From W1P20-047 sp045118335 (GTDB taxonomy: Bacteria; Actinomycetota; Coriobacteriia; Coriobacteriales; Eggerthellaceae), in the NCBI GenBank assembly GCA_045118335.1, contig JBGUXY010000054.1:1-10483 (forward strand): a stretch of DNA of 10,483 nt. The letters run 5' to 3'. The notes below the pieces were generated by a model. The model ran no database searches and was not told where the DNA came from. It was given only the letters and a program-made list of their open reading frames with translations. The translations under genes were made by a program, and so were the position numbers. Position 1 is the first letter of the stretch; each line of letters begins with the position of its first letter. Positions 4,226 to 10,483 of this stretch are shown in pieces.

Positions 4226-6178
4226 ATGCGCAAGTTCAAGACTGAGAGCAAGAAGCTGCTCGACCTGATGATCAATTCCATCTACACCAACCAAGACATT
4301 TTCCTGCGCGAGCTTATCAGCAACGCCTCGGACGCCGAAGACAAGCTCTACTTCATGAGCCTTACCGACTCCAACATCCAGATAGGCCGCTCCGACCTGC
4401 AGATTCGCGTTTCCTTTGACGATGACGCCCGCACCATCACCGTTTCCGACAACGGTATCGGCATGGACGACGCCGAGTTGGAAAAGAACCTGGGTACCAT
4501 CGCCCATTCCGACAGCTTCGACTTCAAGGCTGCAGCTGCGGTTGCGGGCGAACCTGTCGAAGCGCCCGAAGAGGAACAAGAAGTCGAAGAGCGCAAAGCT
4601 GGCGACGTTGACATCATCGGCCAGTTCGGCGTGGGCTTCTATTCCTGCTTCATGGTGGCGAAGAACGTGCGGGTCGTGTCCAAGCGCTACGGCAGCGACC
4701 AAGCTTTCGAGTGGGTAAGCGATGGTGTAGAGGGCTACACCATCAAGCCCGCCGAAAAGGAAACGTACGGCACCGACGTTATCCTTACGCTCAAGCCCGA
4801 CACCGAAGAAGAAAACTACAGCCGCTTCCTTTCCGAATACGGCCTGAAAGACCTGATCAAGCGCTACAGCAATTACGTGCGCTACCCCATCACCATGGAG
4901 TGCACCCACCAGCGTCAGCTGCCCAAGCCCGACGATGCGCCGGAAGACTACACCCCCGAATGGGAAACGTACATCGAGGTAGAGACCATCAATTCCATGG
5001 TGCCCATCTGGAAGCGCCGCAAGTCCGAAGTCAGCGATGAGGAATACAACGAGTTCTACAAGTCGCAGTTCCACGACTTTGCCGACCCGCAGCGTGTGAT
5101 TTCGGTGCATGCGGAAGGCGCCATTTCCTACGACGTGCTGCTGTTCATTCCCAGCCGCCCGCCCTACGATCTGTACTCGCGCGACTTCAAGCGCGGGCTC
5201 GAGCTGTACAGCTCCAACGTGCTGATCATGGACAAGTGCGAAGAGCTGCTGCCCGACTACTACGGGTTCGTGCGCGGCATCGTGGACAGCCAGGACCTGA
5301 CGCTCAACATCAGTCGCGAGACGCTGCAGCACAACAGCCAGCTACGTGCTATCGCCAAGAAGGTGGAACGCAAGATTTCCGACGAGCTGCGTCGCATGCG
5401 CGACAACGACCGAGAAGCGTTCGAGCTGTTCTGCGAAAACTTTGGCCGCAGCTTGAAGTACGGCATCTACATGAGCTATGGCATGAAGAAAGATGACCTG
5501 GCTCCGCTTCTGCTGTTCTATTCGGCGCGCGAGCAGAAGATGGTCACGCTCGACGAATACCTGGCGGCTGCCCCCGAAGGGCAGGACGCCATCTACTACG
5601 CGGCGGGCGAGTCGGTTGATCGTCTGGCGAAGATGCCCATCGTCACCACGGTGCTCGAGCGCGGCCGCGATGTGCTGTTGTGCACCCAGGACGTGGACGA
5701 ATTCTGCCTGCAGACCATGTTCAACTACCAGGAAAAGCAGCTGCGCAACGTAGCCGGCGCCGATTTGGGCCTGGAGACCGAAGCCGACAAGACGGCAGCC
5801 GAAACGGTGGCAAAGGAAAACGAAAGCCTGTTTGCGGCCATGAAGGACGTGCTCGGCGAGCGCGTGACCAAGGTCGTGGTGTCCACGCGTCTAAGCGGCG
5901 TGCCCGCCTGCATTACCGCCGAAGGCCCCATCAGCCTTGAGATGGAAAAGATGATGTCCATGATGCCCGATGCGCAGGATGTGAAGAGCGAACGCGTGCT
6001 CGAGCTGAACGCTGACCATCCCGTGTTCCAGTCCCTGAAGGACGCTCAGGAGGCCGGCGACACCGAAAAGGTGGAAACCTACACCGACATCCTGTACAAC
6101 CAGGCGTTGTTGGTTGAGGGGTTGCCCATCGACGATCCCGTGAAGTTTGCTCAGGAGATTTCCGAGCTGATGAAATAG
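4226..6178 (+). CDS. htpG: Molecular chaperone HtpG (bacterial Hsp90)
   Basis: A 650-residue cytosolic ATP-dependent homodimeric chaperone that remodels client proteins with DnaK. The N-terminal GHKL ATPase shows MRKFKTESKKLL, FLRELISNASDA with catalytic-type Glu29 and Asn33, Asp75 in SDNGIGM, and IGQFGVGFYSCF at 131-142. The middle domain carries the gamma-phosphate contact motif LNISRETLQ with Arg364, and the C-terminal dimerisation domain is complete. Length is normal for the family. The ATP lid between NLGTIAHS and IGQFG is about 15 residues longer than in the E. coli protein and strongly acidic (APEEEQEVEERKAGDVD). The start at 4226 is chosen for AGGAG seven bases upstream and the canonical MRKFKTES N-terminus; an in-frame start at 4178 falls inside the leader hairpin. 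It appears monocistronic, with its own promoter, CIRCE operator and terminator. Confidence 0.98.
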   Translation: MRKFKTESKKLLDLMINSIYTNQDIFLRELISNASDAEDKLYFMSLTDSNIQIGRSDLQIRVSFDDDARTITVSDNGIGMDDAELEKNLGTIAHSDSFDFKAAAAVAGEPVEAPEEEQEVEERKAGDVDIIGQFGVGFYSCFMVAKNVRVVSKRYGSDQAFEWVSDGVEGYTIKPAEKETYGTDVILTLKPDTEEENYSRFLSEYGLKDLIKRYSNYVRYPITMECTHQRQLPKPDDAPEDYTPEWETYIEVETINSMVPIWKRRKSEVSDEEYNEFYKSQFHDFADPQRVISVHAEGAISYDVLLFIPSRPPYDLYSRDFKRGLELYSSNVLIMDKCEELLPDYYGFVRGIVDSQDLTLNISRETLQHNSQLRAIAKKVERKISDELRRMRDNDREAFELFCENFGRSLKYGIYMSYGMKKDDLAPLLLFYSAREQKMVTLDEYLAAAPEGQDAIYYAAGESVDRLAKMPIVTTVLERGRDVLLCTQDVDEFCLQTMFNYQEKQLRNVAGADLGLETEADKTAAETVAKENESLFAAMKDVLGERVTKVVVSTRLSGVPACITAEGPISLEMEKMMSMMPDAQDVKSERVLELNADHPVFQSLKDAQEAGDTEKVETYTDILYNQALLVEGLPIDDPVKFAQEISELMK

Positions 6179-6232
6179 CGCACACTGTTCGCGCTCGGGT
6201 GGATGCGCCCTCGTTGGGTCGCTCCGCTGCTC

Positions 6233-6261
6233 AGGCCGGGAACCAGTGGTTCCCGGCCTTT
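6233..6261 (+). terminator. htpG terminator
   Basis: A perfect 12-bp stem, AGGCCGGGAACC/GGTTCCCGGCCT (6233-6244/6248-6259), closes a 3-base AGT loop and ends in TTT, 55 bases after the htpG stop. The U tail is short but the stem is very strong. Confidence 0.8.
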
Positions 6262-6298
6262 GTGCGCTTCACTAGCTTCATGCCGGGGAGCCGCCGAG

Positions 6299-6430
6299 GA
6301 GAAATAGGGACGGGTGCGTTTTCTCATCGTGGTCACGCAAGAGAGAAATAGGGACGGGTGCGTTTTCTCATCGTGGTCACGCAAGGGAGAAAAAGGGACG
6401 GGTACGTTTTCTCATCGTGGCTACGACTCA
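6299..6430 (+). repeat. Three head-to-tail 44-bp repeats, each with a 27-nt hairpin
   Basis: Units start at 6299, 6343 and 6387. Units 1 and 2 are almost identical; unit 3 diverges toward its end. Each begins with a 27-nt module whose ends pair, GAGAAA with TTTCTC, around a GGGACGGGTGCG-type loop, followed by ATCGTGGTCACGCAA. The reading frame across them is not protein-like. The same module recurs in the opposite orientation just downstream. Confidence 0.92.
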
Positions 6431-6459
6431 ATGCGAGCCCTTCCATCGCTTGCCCTCGT

Positions 6460-6600
6460 GACGAAACGCACCCGGCCCTATTCGTCTTCCGTTATCTGTC
6501 CCCGTGATGAGACGTATTCACTTTCTGTCATCTGTCGTCACGACGAAATGTACCTGCTCCTTTTCGTTATCATGATGAAAAGGGCTCGTCGAGAGATTTC
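6460..6600 (-). repeat. Oppositely oriented, diverged copies of the 27-nt hairpin module
   Basis: Clear copies lie at 6460-6486, 6506-6532 and 6542-6568, with a weak fourth starting at 6574. All three clear ones are exactly 27 nt, like the upstream modules read on the minus strand. Their ends are GACGAA/TTCGTC, GATGA/TCATC and GACGAA/TTCGTT, so pairing is kept while the bases change. The first keeps ACGCACCCG-CCCTATT in common with the upstream copies. Together with 6299-6430 they form a large inverted arrangement. Confidence 0.78.
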
Positions 6601-6995
6601 CCATCGACGCTTCGTAGGTTTTGCGCAGAAGACTTTCGCTTTCATGAAGTGAGTGGGTGCGGTGAATAAAAGGGTAGCCCTACATTTCACCTGCCCGTTC
6701 GAGGCCCACAATCATGCTGATTGATACCGAAAGATGCAAAAGAAGGGATTGTCCCTTCTTTTGCATCTTTGCTCGCCCGTGCTCGAGCGTGCGCGCCAGG
6801 GGATTCAGGACCCTGGCTTGCGTCGTTGCAACGGGGTGATGCCGAAGAGGGAAAGAACCCCTCTCCTTGTCCAGTCCTTACCGACCCGGATCCGAGGCGC
6901 CAAGGGCGGGTCAACCCAGCCGTCTCGAAACTATCGGCTTACCCGTGTGCTGAAACTGAACACCGCGTAGGGGGCGCGCGTTGGGGGCGCGCCAG
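6601..6995. other. Non-coding spacer with several hairpins
   Basis: No gene is supported. Besides the palindrome at 6730-6770 it holds four smaller stem-loops. These are GGTGAA/TTCACC with an inner AGGG/CCCT at 6661-6691, GCCAGGG/CCCTGGC at 6795-6817, AGAGGG/CCCTCT at 6846-6864, and a GC-rich stem at 6966-7000. The last pairs CGTAG with CTACG and GGCGCGC with GCGCGCC. It overlaps the stop codon of the minus-strand gene at 6996 and may form that transcript's 3' end, although it lacks a U tail. Confidence 0.55.
6730..6770. terminator. Perfect 19-bp palindrome, possible bidirectional terminator
   Basis: AAAGATGCAAAAGAAGGGA (6730-6748) is exactly complementary to 6752-6770 around a TTG loop. A-rich bases at one foot become T's at the other, so it could terminate transcription on either strand. 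It is more than 200 bases from the nearest gene end (6996) and could instead be a dispersed palindromic element. Confidence 0.5.
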
Positions 6996-7475
6996 CTACG
7001 AAAGGCGGATTAGCGCTATGCCCAGCACGAATGCGACAACCGTGCACCAAGCGAAGGTCTTGCGCCAAACGGATGCCCCGATCTTTGCCGAAGGCGTATG
7101 GGCCCAGCAGTACGTGGGCACGTTCGGGTCGTAGTGGATTACAAGGGGTGCTCCCAACTCGGTTTTGGAAGTGATGCCGTGGGTCAATCCTGGGCTCGTG
7201 ACAAGTTCCTTGCCGTTCGCATAGTATCGAACCTGTTCGAAGACCAGGGGCGCTGGTTCCCCTTTGTTGTTGTGGGACCTTCTCTCGCTTTTCATCACCT
7301 TGGTTCCCGCATATGTGCCGTTGGCAATTGCAGTGCAGCGCTTTTCCAGTCTTTTCTGCGCTACTATTTCAACGATGGTGAGGGGAATCAGAATTAAGAG
7401 AAAGATCGCGGCTAAAAACACCATCCAGCCGCCGATATTAGACATCTGCTCAGGCGACAAGAAGCTAAAACTCAT
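6996..7475 (-). CDS. Small two-helix membrane protein, DUF3592-like
   Basis: A 159-residue protein of unknown function. Hydrophobic helices lie at about 14-37 and 138-157. Between them is a soluble domain of about 100 residues that starts with KRLEKRCTAIANGTYAG, continues with FEQVRYYANGKE, and ends LGAPLVIHYDPNVPTYCW. The last block, a beta-strand followed by YDPxxP, is typical of DUF3592-type proteins, in which two helices flank an extracytoplasmic beta-rich domain. I assign the family from pattern only. GAGG six bases before the ATG at 7475 supports the start; Met11 is a weaker alternative. The gene stands alone, divergent from the NfeD-like gene, with its own promoter. Confidence 0.85.
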   Translation of the reverse strand: MSFSFLSPEQMSNIGGWMVFLAAIFLLILIPLTIVEIVAQKRLEKRCTAIANGTYAGTKVMKSERRSHNNKGEPAPLVFEQVRYYANGKELVTSPGLTHGITSKTELGAPLVIHYDPNVPTYCWAHTPSAKIGASVWRKTFAWCTVVAFVLGIALIRLS

Positions 7476-7521
7476 GAGCGACCTCGTCTTCCTTCGTATG
7501 TTCGTCCGCAGGCTCCGACAT

Positions 7522-7551
7522 ATTGTACGACGGAACAGGCGTGGCTGTCAT
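7522..7551 (-). promoter_or_regulatory. Promoter of the DUF3592-like gene
   Basis: Read on the minus strand, ATGACA (7546-7551, five of six matches to TTGACA) is 18 bp from TACAAT (7522-7527). Transcription would start near 7515, giving a leader of about 40 nt. Confidence 0.6.
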
Positions 7552-7603
7552 AGCGGCCAGTGCTGATACGGAATTGTTGGTATGCAGGGTGGGGCTAATT
7601 CAC

Positions 7604-7609
7604 TATACT
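7604..7609 (+). promoter_or_regulatory. -10 box of the NfeD/SPFH transcript
   Basis: TATACT lies 24 bases before the ATG at 7633, just ahead of the AGGAG ribosome site. The -35 region is poor. It would leave a very short leader and excludes an upstream in-frame ATG at 7582 from the transcript. Confidence 0.4.
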
Positions 7610-7632
7610 TTTCTGAAAAGGAAAGGAGCTTG

Positions 7633-8055
7633 ATGAATCCCTATATGTGGCTAATCGTTGCCGGTGTTGCCGCAGCGGTCGAGGCGGTTACGACGGGGCT
7701 GTTCACCATGTGGTTCGTCATCGGCGCGCTGGTGGCGTTCGTGGCACAGTTCTTCGGCGCGCCGTTGTGGCTTCAGTTGGTGCTGTTCCTGGTGGTTTCC
7801 CTGGCGTGTCTGGTGCTGCTGCGTCCCGTTATCATGAAGCATCGTGCGCAGGGCAAGGAATTCGAGTCCACGCCAGTGGGCAGCAACGCCATCGTGGTGG
7901 AGCGCATCGACGCCGCCGCGCTCACGGGGCGCGTGGAAACCCCCAACCACATGACGTGGGCAGCCATTTCGGCTGACGGCAGCGTCATAGAAGAGGGAGC
8001 GCATGTGAGGGTGGTGGACAGCGAGTCCATCAAGCTCATCGTCGAAAGGGAATAA
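7633..8055 (+). CDS. NfeD-like membrane protein
   Basis: A 140-residue short-form NfeD family protein. Three hydrophobic segments (about 5-20, 24-42, 46-64) contain the family-like EAVTTGLFTMWFVIGALVA. The cytosolic C-terminal part (about 80-140) shows the OB-fold hallmarks GRVETPNHMTWAA, ADGSVIEEGAHVRVV and a final strand SIKLIVE. Family members bind SPFH proteins and are thought to help organise membrane microdomains; no enzymatic activity is expected because the long-form protease domain is absent. The start at 7633 is chosen for AGGAG four to five bases upstream and its fit to the first helix. The SPFH gene follows 202 bp downstream on the same strand, the usual arrangement for this pair. 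Confidence 0.93.
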   Translation: MNPYMWLIVAGVAAAVEAVTTGLFTMWFVIGALVAFVAQFFGAPLWLQLVLFLVVSLACLVLLRPVIMKHRAQGKEFESTPVGSNAIVVERIDAAALTGRVETPNHMTWAAISADGSVIEEGAHVRVVDSESIKLIVERE

Positions 8056-8257
8056 GCGGAAAACAGGCGGAAGGGCAAGAAGCATGGGGAATTCCTTGTC
8101 GCACGGTGTGGCGCCATGTGGCTTTCAGGCGTCGACGGTCGGTATAGCGACACGCGATCTGCAACATGGCGAAATGTGTGGCAGGTAATTCTTCGATGCG
8201 GACCGCACTTCTTCCGCCACGATTACGCCGCTGTTGGGCGGCAGAACGGAGCAAGTC

Positions 8258-9187
8258 ATGATTCTACTTCTCGCCATCGTCGTCATCGTCGTGCTGCTGC
8301 TGATCTCGTGCGTGAAGATCGTGCCGCAAGCCGAAACCATGGTCATCGAGCGTCTGGGCTCCTACCTAACCACCTGGGGCAATGGTCTGCATATCAAGGT
8401 CCCGTTCATCGACCGCGTTCGCGCGCACATCTCGCTGAAGGAACAGGTAGCCGACTTTCCGCCTCAGCCCGTGATCACGAAGGACAACGTAACCATGTCC
8501 ATCGACTCGGTCATCTTCTACAAGGTCATGGATCCGCAGCTGTACTGCTATGGCGTGGAAAACCCGCTCATGGCCATCGAAAACCTTACGGCCACCACGC
8601 TGCGTAACATCATCGGCGACATGGACCTGGACACCACGCTGGTCAGCCGCGACACCATCAACACGCAGATGCGCTCCATCCTAGACGAGGCAACCGATGC
8701 TTGGGGCATCAAGGTCAACCGCGTCGAGGTGAAAAACATCACGCCGCCGCGCCAGATTCAGGAAGCCATGGAAAAGCAGATGAAGGCCGAGCGAGAAAAG
8801 CGCGAAGCCGTGCTGCTGGCCGAAGGCAAGAAGCAGAGTGCCATCACCATCGCCGAAGGCAACAAGCAGGCCATCATCCTGGCTGCCGAAGCCGACAAGC
8901 AAAAGGCCATCCTGGTTGCAGAAGCCCAGAAGGAAAGCCAGATTCTGGAAGCTCAGGGCGAGGCCGAGGCCATTCGCAACGTGCAGCAAGCAACCGCAGA
9001 TGGCATTCGCATGGTGCGCCTTGCCGGAGCCGACCAGGCTGTGCTCACGCTGCAGTCGTTCGAAGCCCTGAAGGAAGTTTCGCGCGGACAGGCAACCAAG
9101 CTCATCATCCCGTCCGATATGCAGGGCCTGGCTGGCATCGCTTCGGCGCTGAAGGAAGTCGTATCCGACGAGCCTGCTGCCGAATAG
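8258..9187 (+). CDS. SPFH/band-7 family protein (slipin/QmcA-like)
   Basis: A 309-residue membrane-anchored scaffold protein. An N-terminal hydrophobic hairpin or helix (about 1-19) is followed by the band-7 domain (about 20-170): VPQAETMVIERLG, GLHIKVPFIDRV, KDNVTMSIDSVIFYKV, RNIIGDMDLDTTLVSRD, INTQMRSILDEATDAWGIKV and VEVKNITPP. Residues 170-245 are an Ala/Glu/Lys/Gln-rich coiled coil of the flotillin/stomatin type. The end (LIIPSDMQGLAGIASALKE) matches slipin C-termini. Such proteins oligomerise on the inner membrane face and affect protease control and membrane domains. GGAG with a six-base spacer sets the start at 8258; a TTG at 8234 in the same frame is less likely. A small GCCGC/GCGGC hairpin (8227-8242) sits just before the ribosome site. 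It probably shares a transcript with the NfeD-like gene. Confidence 0.95.
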   Translation: MILLLAIVVIVVLLLISCVKIVPQAETMVIERLGSYLTTWGNGLHIKVPFIDRVRAHISLKEQVADFPPQPVITKDNVTMSIDSVIFYKVMDPQLYCYGVENPLMAIENLTATTLRNIIGDMDLDTTLVSRDTINTQMRSILDEATDAWGIKVNRVEVKNITPPRQIQEAMEKQMKAEREKREAVLLAEGKKQSAITIAEGNKQAIILAAEADKQKAILVAEAQKESQILEAQGEAEAIRNVQQATADGIRMVRLAGADQAVLTLQSFEALKEVSRGQATKLIIPSDMQGLAGIASALKEVVSDEPAAE

Positions 9188-9232
9188 GCGCCGCCGAAGC
9201 TTGCCAGGGAGCGTGTAAAACGCCAAGCAGAT

Positions 9233-9267
9233 ATCGCCGCGATCGTGTTAGCGACCGCGGCGATTTG
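9233..9267 (+). terminator. Probable terminator after the SPFH gene
   Basis: ATCGCCGCG/CGCGGCGAT (9233-9241/9256-9264) pairs perfectly, continues through one mismatch into TCG/CGA (9243-9245/9252-9254), and is followed by TTT. The stem is strong and the U tail short. It lies 45 bases after the SPFH stop and would separate that transcript from the hydrolase gene. Confidence 0.65.
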
Positions 9268-9333
9268 CGTGATTGCGCCAAAAGCAAAGGTTTTGGTGTC
9301 CGACGATGAACATGACGAAAGTGGAGTGGGAAC

Positions 9334-10377
9334 ATGCCACCTGTTTGCGGTTGCGGCAATATGAACATGGCTAAAGGACACGAAGGGTTCTTTTGCCTGT
9401 GCGTTTGCGTCGCCTTGGCTTTGCTTGCGTTGGCGATGGCGTGCACGGTTGGATGTGCGCACGGGCGGAACCACAACGCAAATGGCACACGAGACGCAAG
9501 CGTAGATAGCGTAAGCGAAGGCAATGACGAAGAATCGATAGGACCTGCAGCCGAAGACTCTGACACCGAAGACGATGCCGGCGCAGCCGCAAACCCTACC
9601 ACCGAGGACGAGGAAACCATGACCGAATACACCATGGAGCCAGTCGAGTTCACGCGCGATGGCCTGCGCATTTGCGGGCACTTGTACCTGCCCGAGTCGC
9701 AAGGCCCCAACGCTCTTGTGATTATCGGGCACGGCTTTGGCGGCAACATGATGAGCGTCGAGGAATACGCGCGCTTTTTCGCGCGCAACAACATTGCCGC
9801 GTGCGTGTTCGATTTCGTTGGCGGTGGATACAACATTCAAAGCGATGGCGAGCTGACGGATATGTCGGTGCTCACAGAGGCGGCCGACATGAGCGTGGTA
9901 ATGGACGAACTGGCGGCGCGTCCCGACATCGACGAAAGCCGCATTATCCTGTCGGGCCAAAGCCAAGGGGGCTTCGTTGCCACCTACCTGGCGGGCACGC
10001 GTCCCGACGACGTGCGTGGCCTTGTGCTTCTGTACCCGGCTTACGTGCTGCAAGACGATGCGTGGGCCCGCACGCCCGACCCGTCGAACATTCCAGAACA
10101 CGACGATGTCCTGGGCACGACGGTTGGGCGCGTCTACACGGCGGATATCTTGACGTTCGACATATACGACGTGATGTCGCACTACACCGGTCCCGTGCTG
10201 ATCATCCACGGAACGGATGACAGCATTGTCCCCATCCAGTATTCACGTCGAGCGGTCGAAGTCATGCCGAACGCCGAGCTGGTGGAAATTGCCGGAGCCG
10301 ACCACGGCTTCATGGGCGCCGACGACCAACAAGCCCGCAGCCTCATGCTTGCTTTCGTCCAGAAACATTCTGCATGA
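9334..10377 (+). CDS. Exported alpha/beta hydrolase, feruloyl/cinnamoyl-esterase-like
   Basis: A 347-residue serine hydrolase. Residues 20-37 form a signal-type hydrophobic stretch (CLCVCVALALLALAMAC); Cys37 or Cys41 may be lipidated, but neither site is a textbook lipobox. A Ser/Glu/Asp-rich linker covers about 50-98. The catalytic domain shows IIGHGFGGN (oxyanion loop, Phe135), the nucleophile elbow SGQSQGGF (Ser210), IHGTDDSIVP (Asp296) and GADHGF (His324). The triad spacing and the insertion between Ser and Asp resemble bacterial cinnamoyl/feruloyl esterases such as LJ0536 and Est1E, recalled from memory. Expected role: hydrolysis of an ester outside the membrane; the natural substrate cannot be told. 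GGAG seven bases upstream supports ATG 9334; an ATG at 9361 is possible. It sits 146 bp after the SPFH gene beyond a probable terminator, so it is likely transcribed separately. Confidence 0.92.
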   Translation: MPPVCGCGNMNMAKGHEGFFCLCVCVALALLALAMACTVGCAHGRNHNANGTRDASVDSVSEGNDEESIGPAAEDSDTEDDAGAAANPTTEDEETMTEYTMEPVEFTRDGLRICGHLYLPESQGPNALVIIGHGFGGNMMSVEEYARFFARNNIAACVFDFVGGGYNIQSDGELTDMSVLTEAADMSVVMDELAARPDIDESRIILSGQSQGGFVATYLAGTRPDDVRGLVLLYPAYVLQDDAWARTPDPSNIPEHDDVLGTTVGRVYTADILTFDIYDVMSHYTGPVLIIHGTDDSIVPIQYSRRAVEVMPNAELVEIAGADHGFMGADDQQARSLMLAFVQKHSA

Positions 10378-10401
10378 GCCACTTGCACCCAAACAAAACC
10401 A

Positions 10402-10483
10402 GGGTGCCAGGGGGGACACTCCAAACGTCTCGTCACGGGGGTGCCGTGCCGGGGGGTGCCAGGGGGGACACTCCAAACGTCTC
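10402..10483. repeat. Start of a repeat cluster: two 30-bp copies 52 bp apart, running off the window
   Basis: The 30-base segment starting GGGTGCCAGGGGGGACACTC and ending CAAACGTCTC occurs at 10402-10431 and, identically, at 10454-10483, where the window ends. On the minus strand 10423-10440 reads CCCCGTGACGAGACGTTT, 16 of 18 identical to 6500-6517 in the post-htpG cluster, so the two belong to one family. The array probably continues to the right. There is no gene here. Confidence 0.85.

Noticed and set aside
4130..5332. 400-codon minus-strand frame opposite htpG
   Set aside because: It is antisense to a certain gene, a usual by-product of GC-rich codon usage, and covers the promoter and CIRCE site at its end; no family is recognisable.
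6314..6652. 112-codon plus-strand frame over the hairpin modules
   Set aside because: It is composed of the 44-bp repeats and their inverted copies; no ribosome site and no recognisable domain.
6721..7134. 137-codon plus-strand frame over the palindrome and the end of the DUF3592-like gene
   Set aside because: It starts at the palindrome, crosses several hairpins and overlaps a better-supported minus-strand gene.
8953..10209. 418-codon minus-strand frame spanning the SPFH and hydrolase genes
   Set aside because: It lies antisense to two well-supported genes and crosses a terminator; it has low-complexity translation and no motifs.

Overview
The window reads as GC-rich bacterial chromosome. 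It has an ordinary bacterial tRNA with an encoded CCA end, Shine-Dalgarno-led genes, a bacterial HtpG under a CIRCE-type operator, and many short intergenic repeats. The repeat style (GTGAYGARACG-type hairpin modules and GGGTGCCAGGGGGGACACTCC-type units) and the protein set fit a Coriobacteriia/Eggerthellales-like actinobacterium. That placement is an inference; no marker here settles it. The region is housekeeping in nature, with no phage, cas, toxin-antitoxin or transposase gene.

Layout, left to right. Positions 1-75 are tRNA-Thr(CGT), followed by a strong intrinsic terminator. Positions 114-606 are non-coding with a duplicated ~67-bp block and a promoter for a six-helix-type membrane protein (607-1425, DUF2238/YjdF-like). 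Its stop codon runs directly into a 25-bp GC-rich tandem array, followed by a second, different 26-28-bp array. Together they fill the gap to the convergent gene for a membrane-anchored GH25 lysozyme (2016-3392, minus). Upstream of the lysozyme gene lies an AT-rich non-coding island (about 3425-3720) with a 22-bp inverted repeat of MITE-like shape. It is followed by four copies of a ~27-nt repeat spaced every 64-66 bp. Next is htpG (4226-6178), with a recognisable promoter, a CIRCE operator at the start of transcription and a long hairpin in the leader.

After the htpG terminator, 6262-6995 is non-coding and packed with hairpin repeats. These are three head-to-tail 44-bp units, then three or four copies of the same 27-nt module in opposite orientation, then a perfect 19-bp palindrome. 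A small two-helix DUF3592-like membrane protein (6996-7475, minus) is divergent from an NfeD-like protein (7633-8055), which precedes an SPFH/band-7 slipin (8258-9187). NfeD and SPFH proteins are established partners in membrane microdomain organisation. A secreted, probably lipid-anchored alpha/beta hydrolase of the feruloyl/cinnamoyl-esterase type follows (9334-10377). The window ends in the start of another repeat cluster that shares its core motif with the post-htpG modules.

Functionally the genes lean toward the cell envelope (lysozyme, NfeD/SPFH pair, membrane proteins, surface esterase) plus one stress chaperone. The most unusual content is non-coding: the regularly spaced repeat array next to the AT-rich inverted repeat, and the hairpin modules whose two arms change together.
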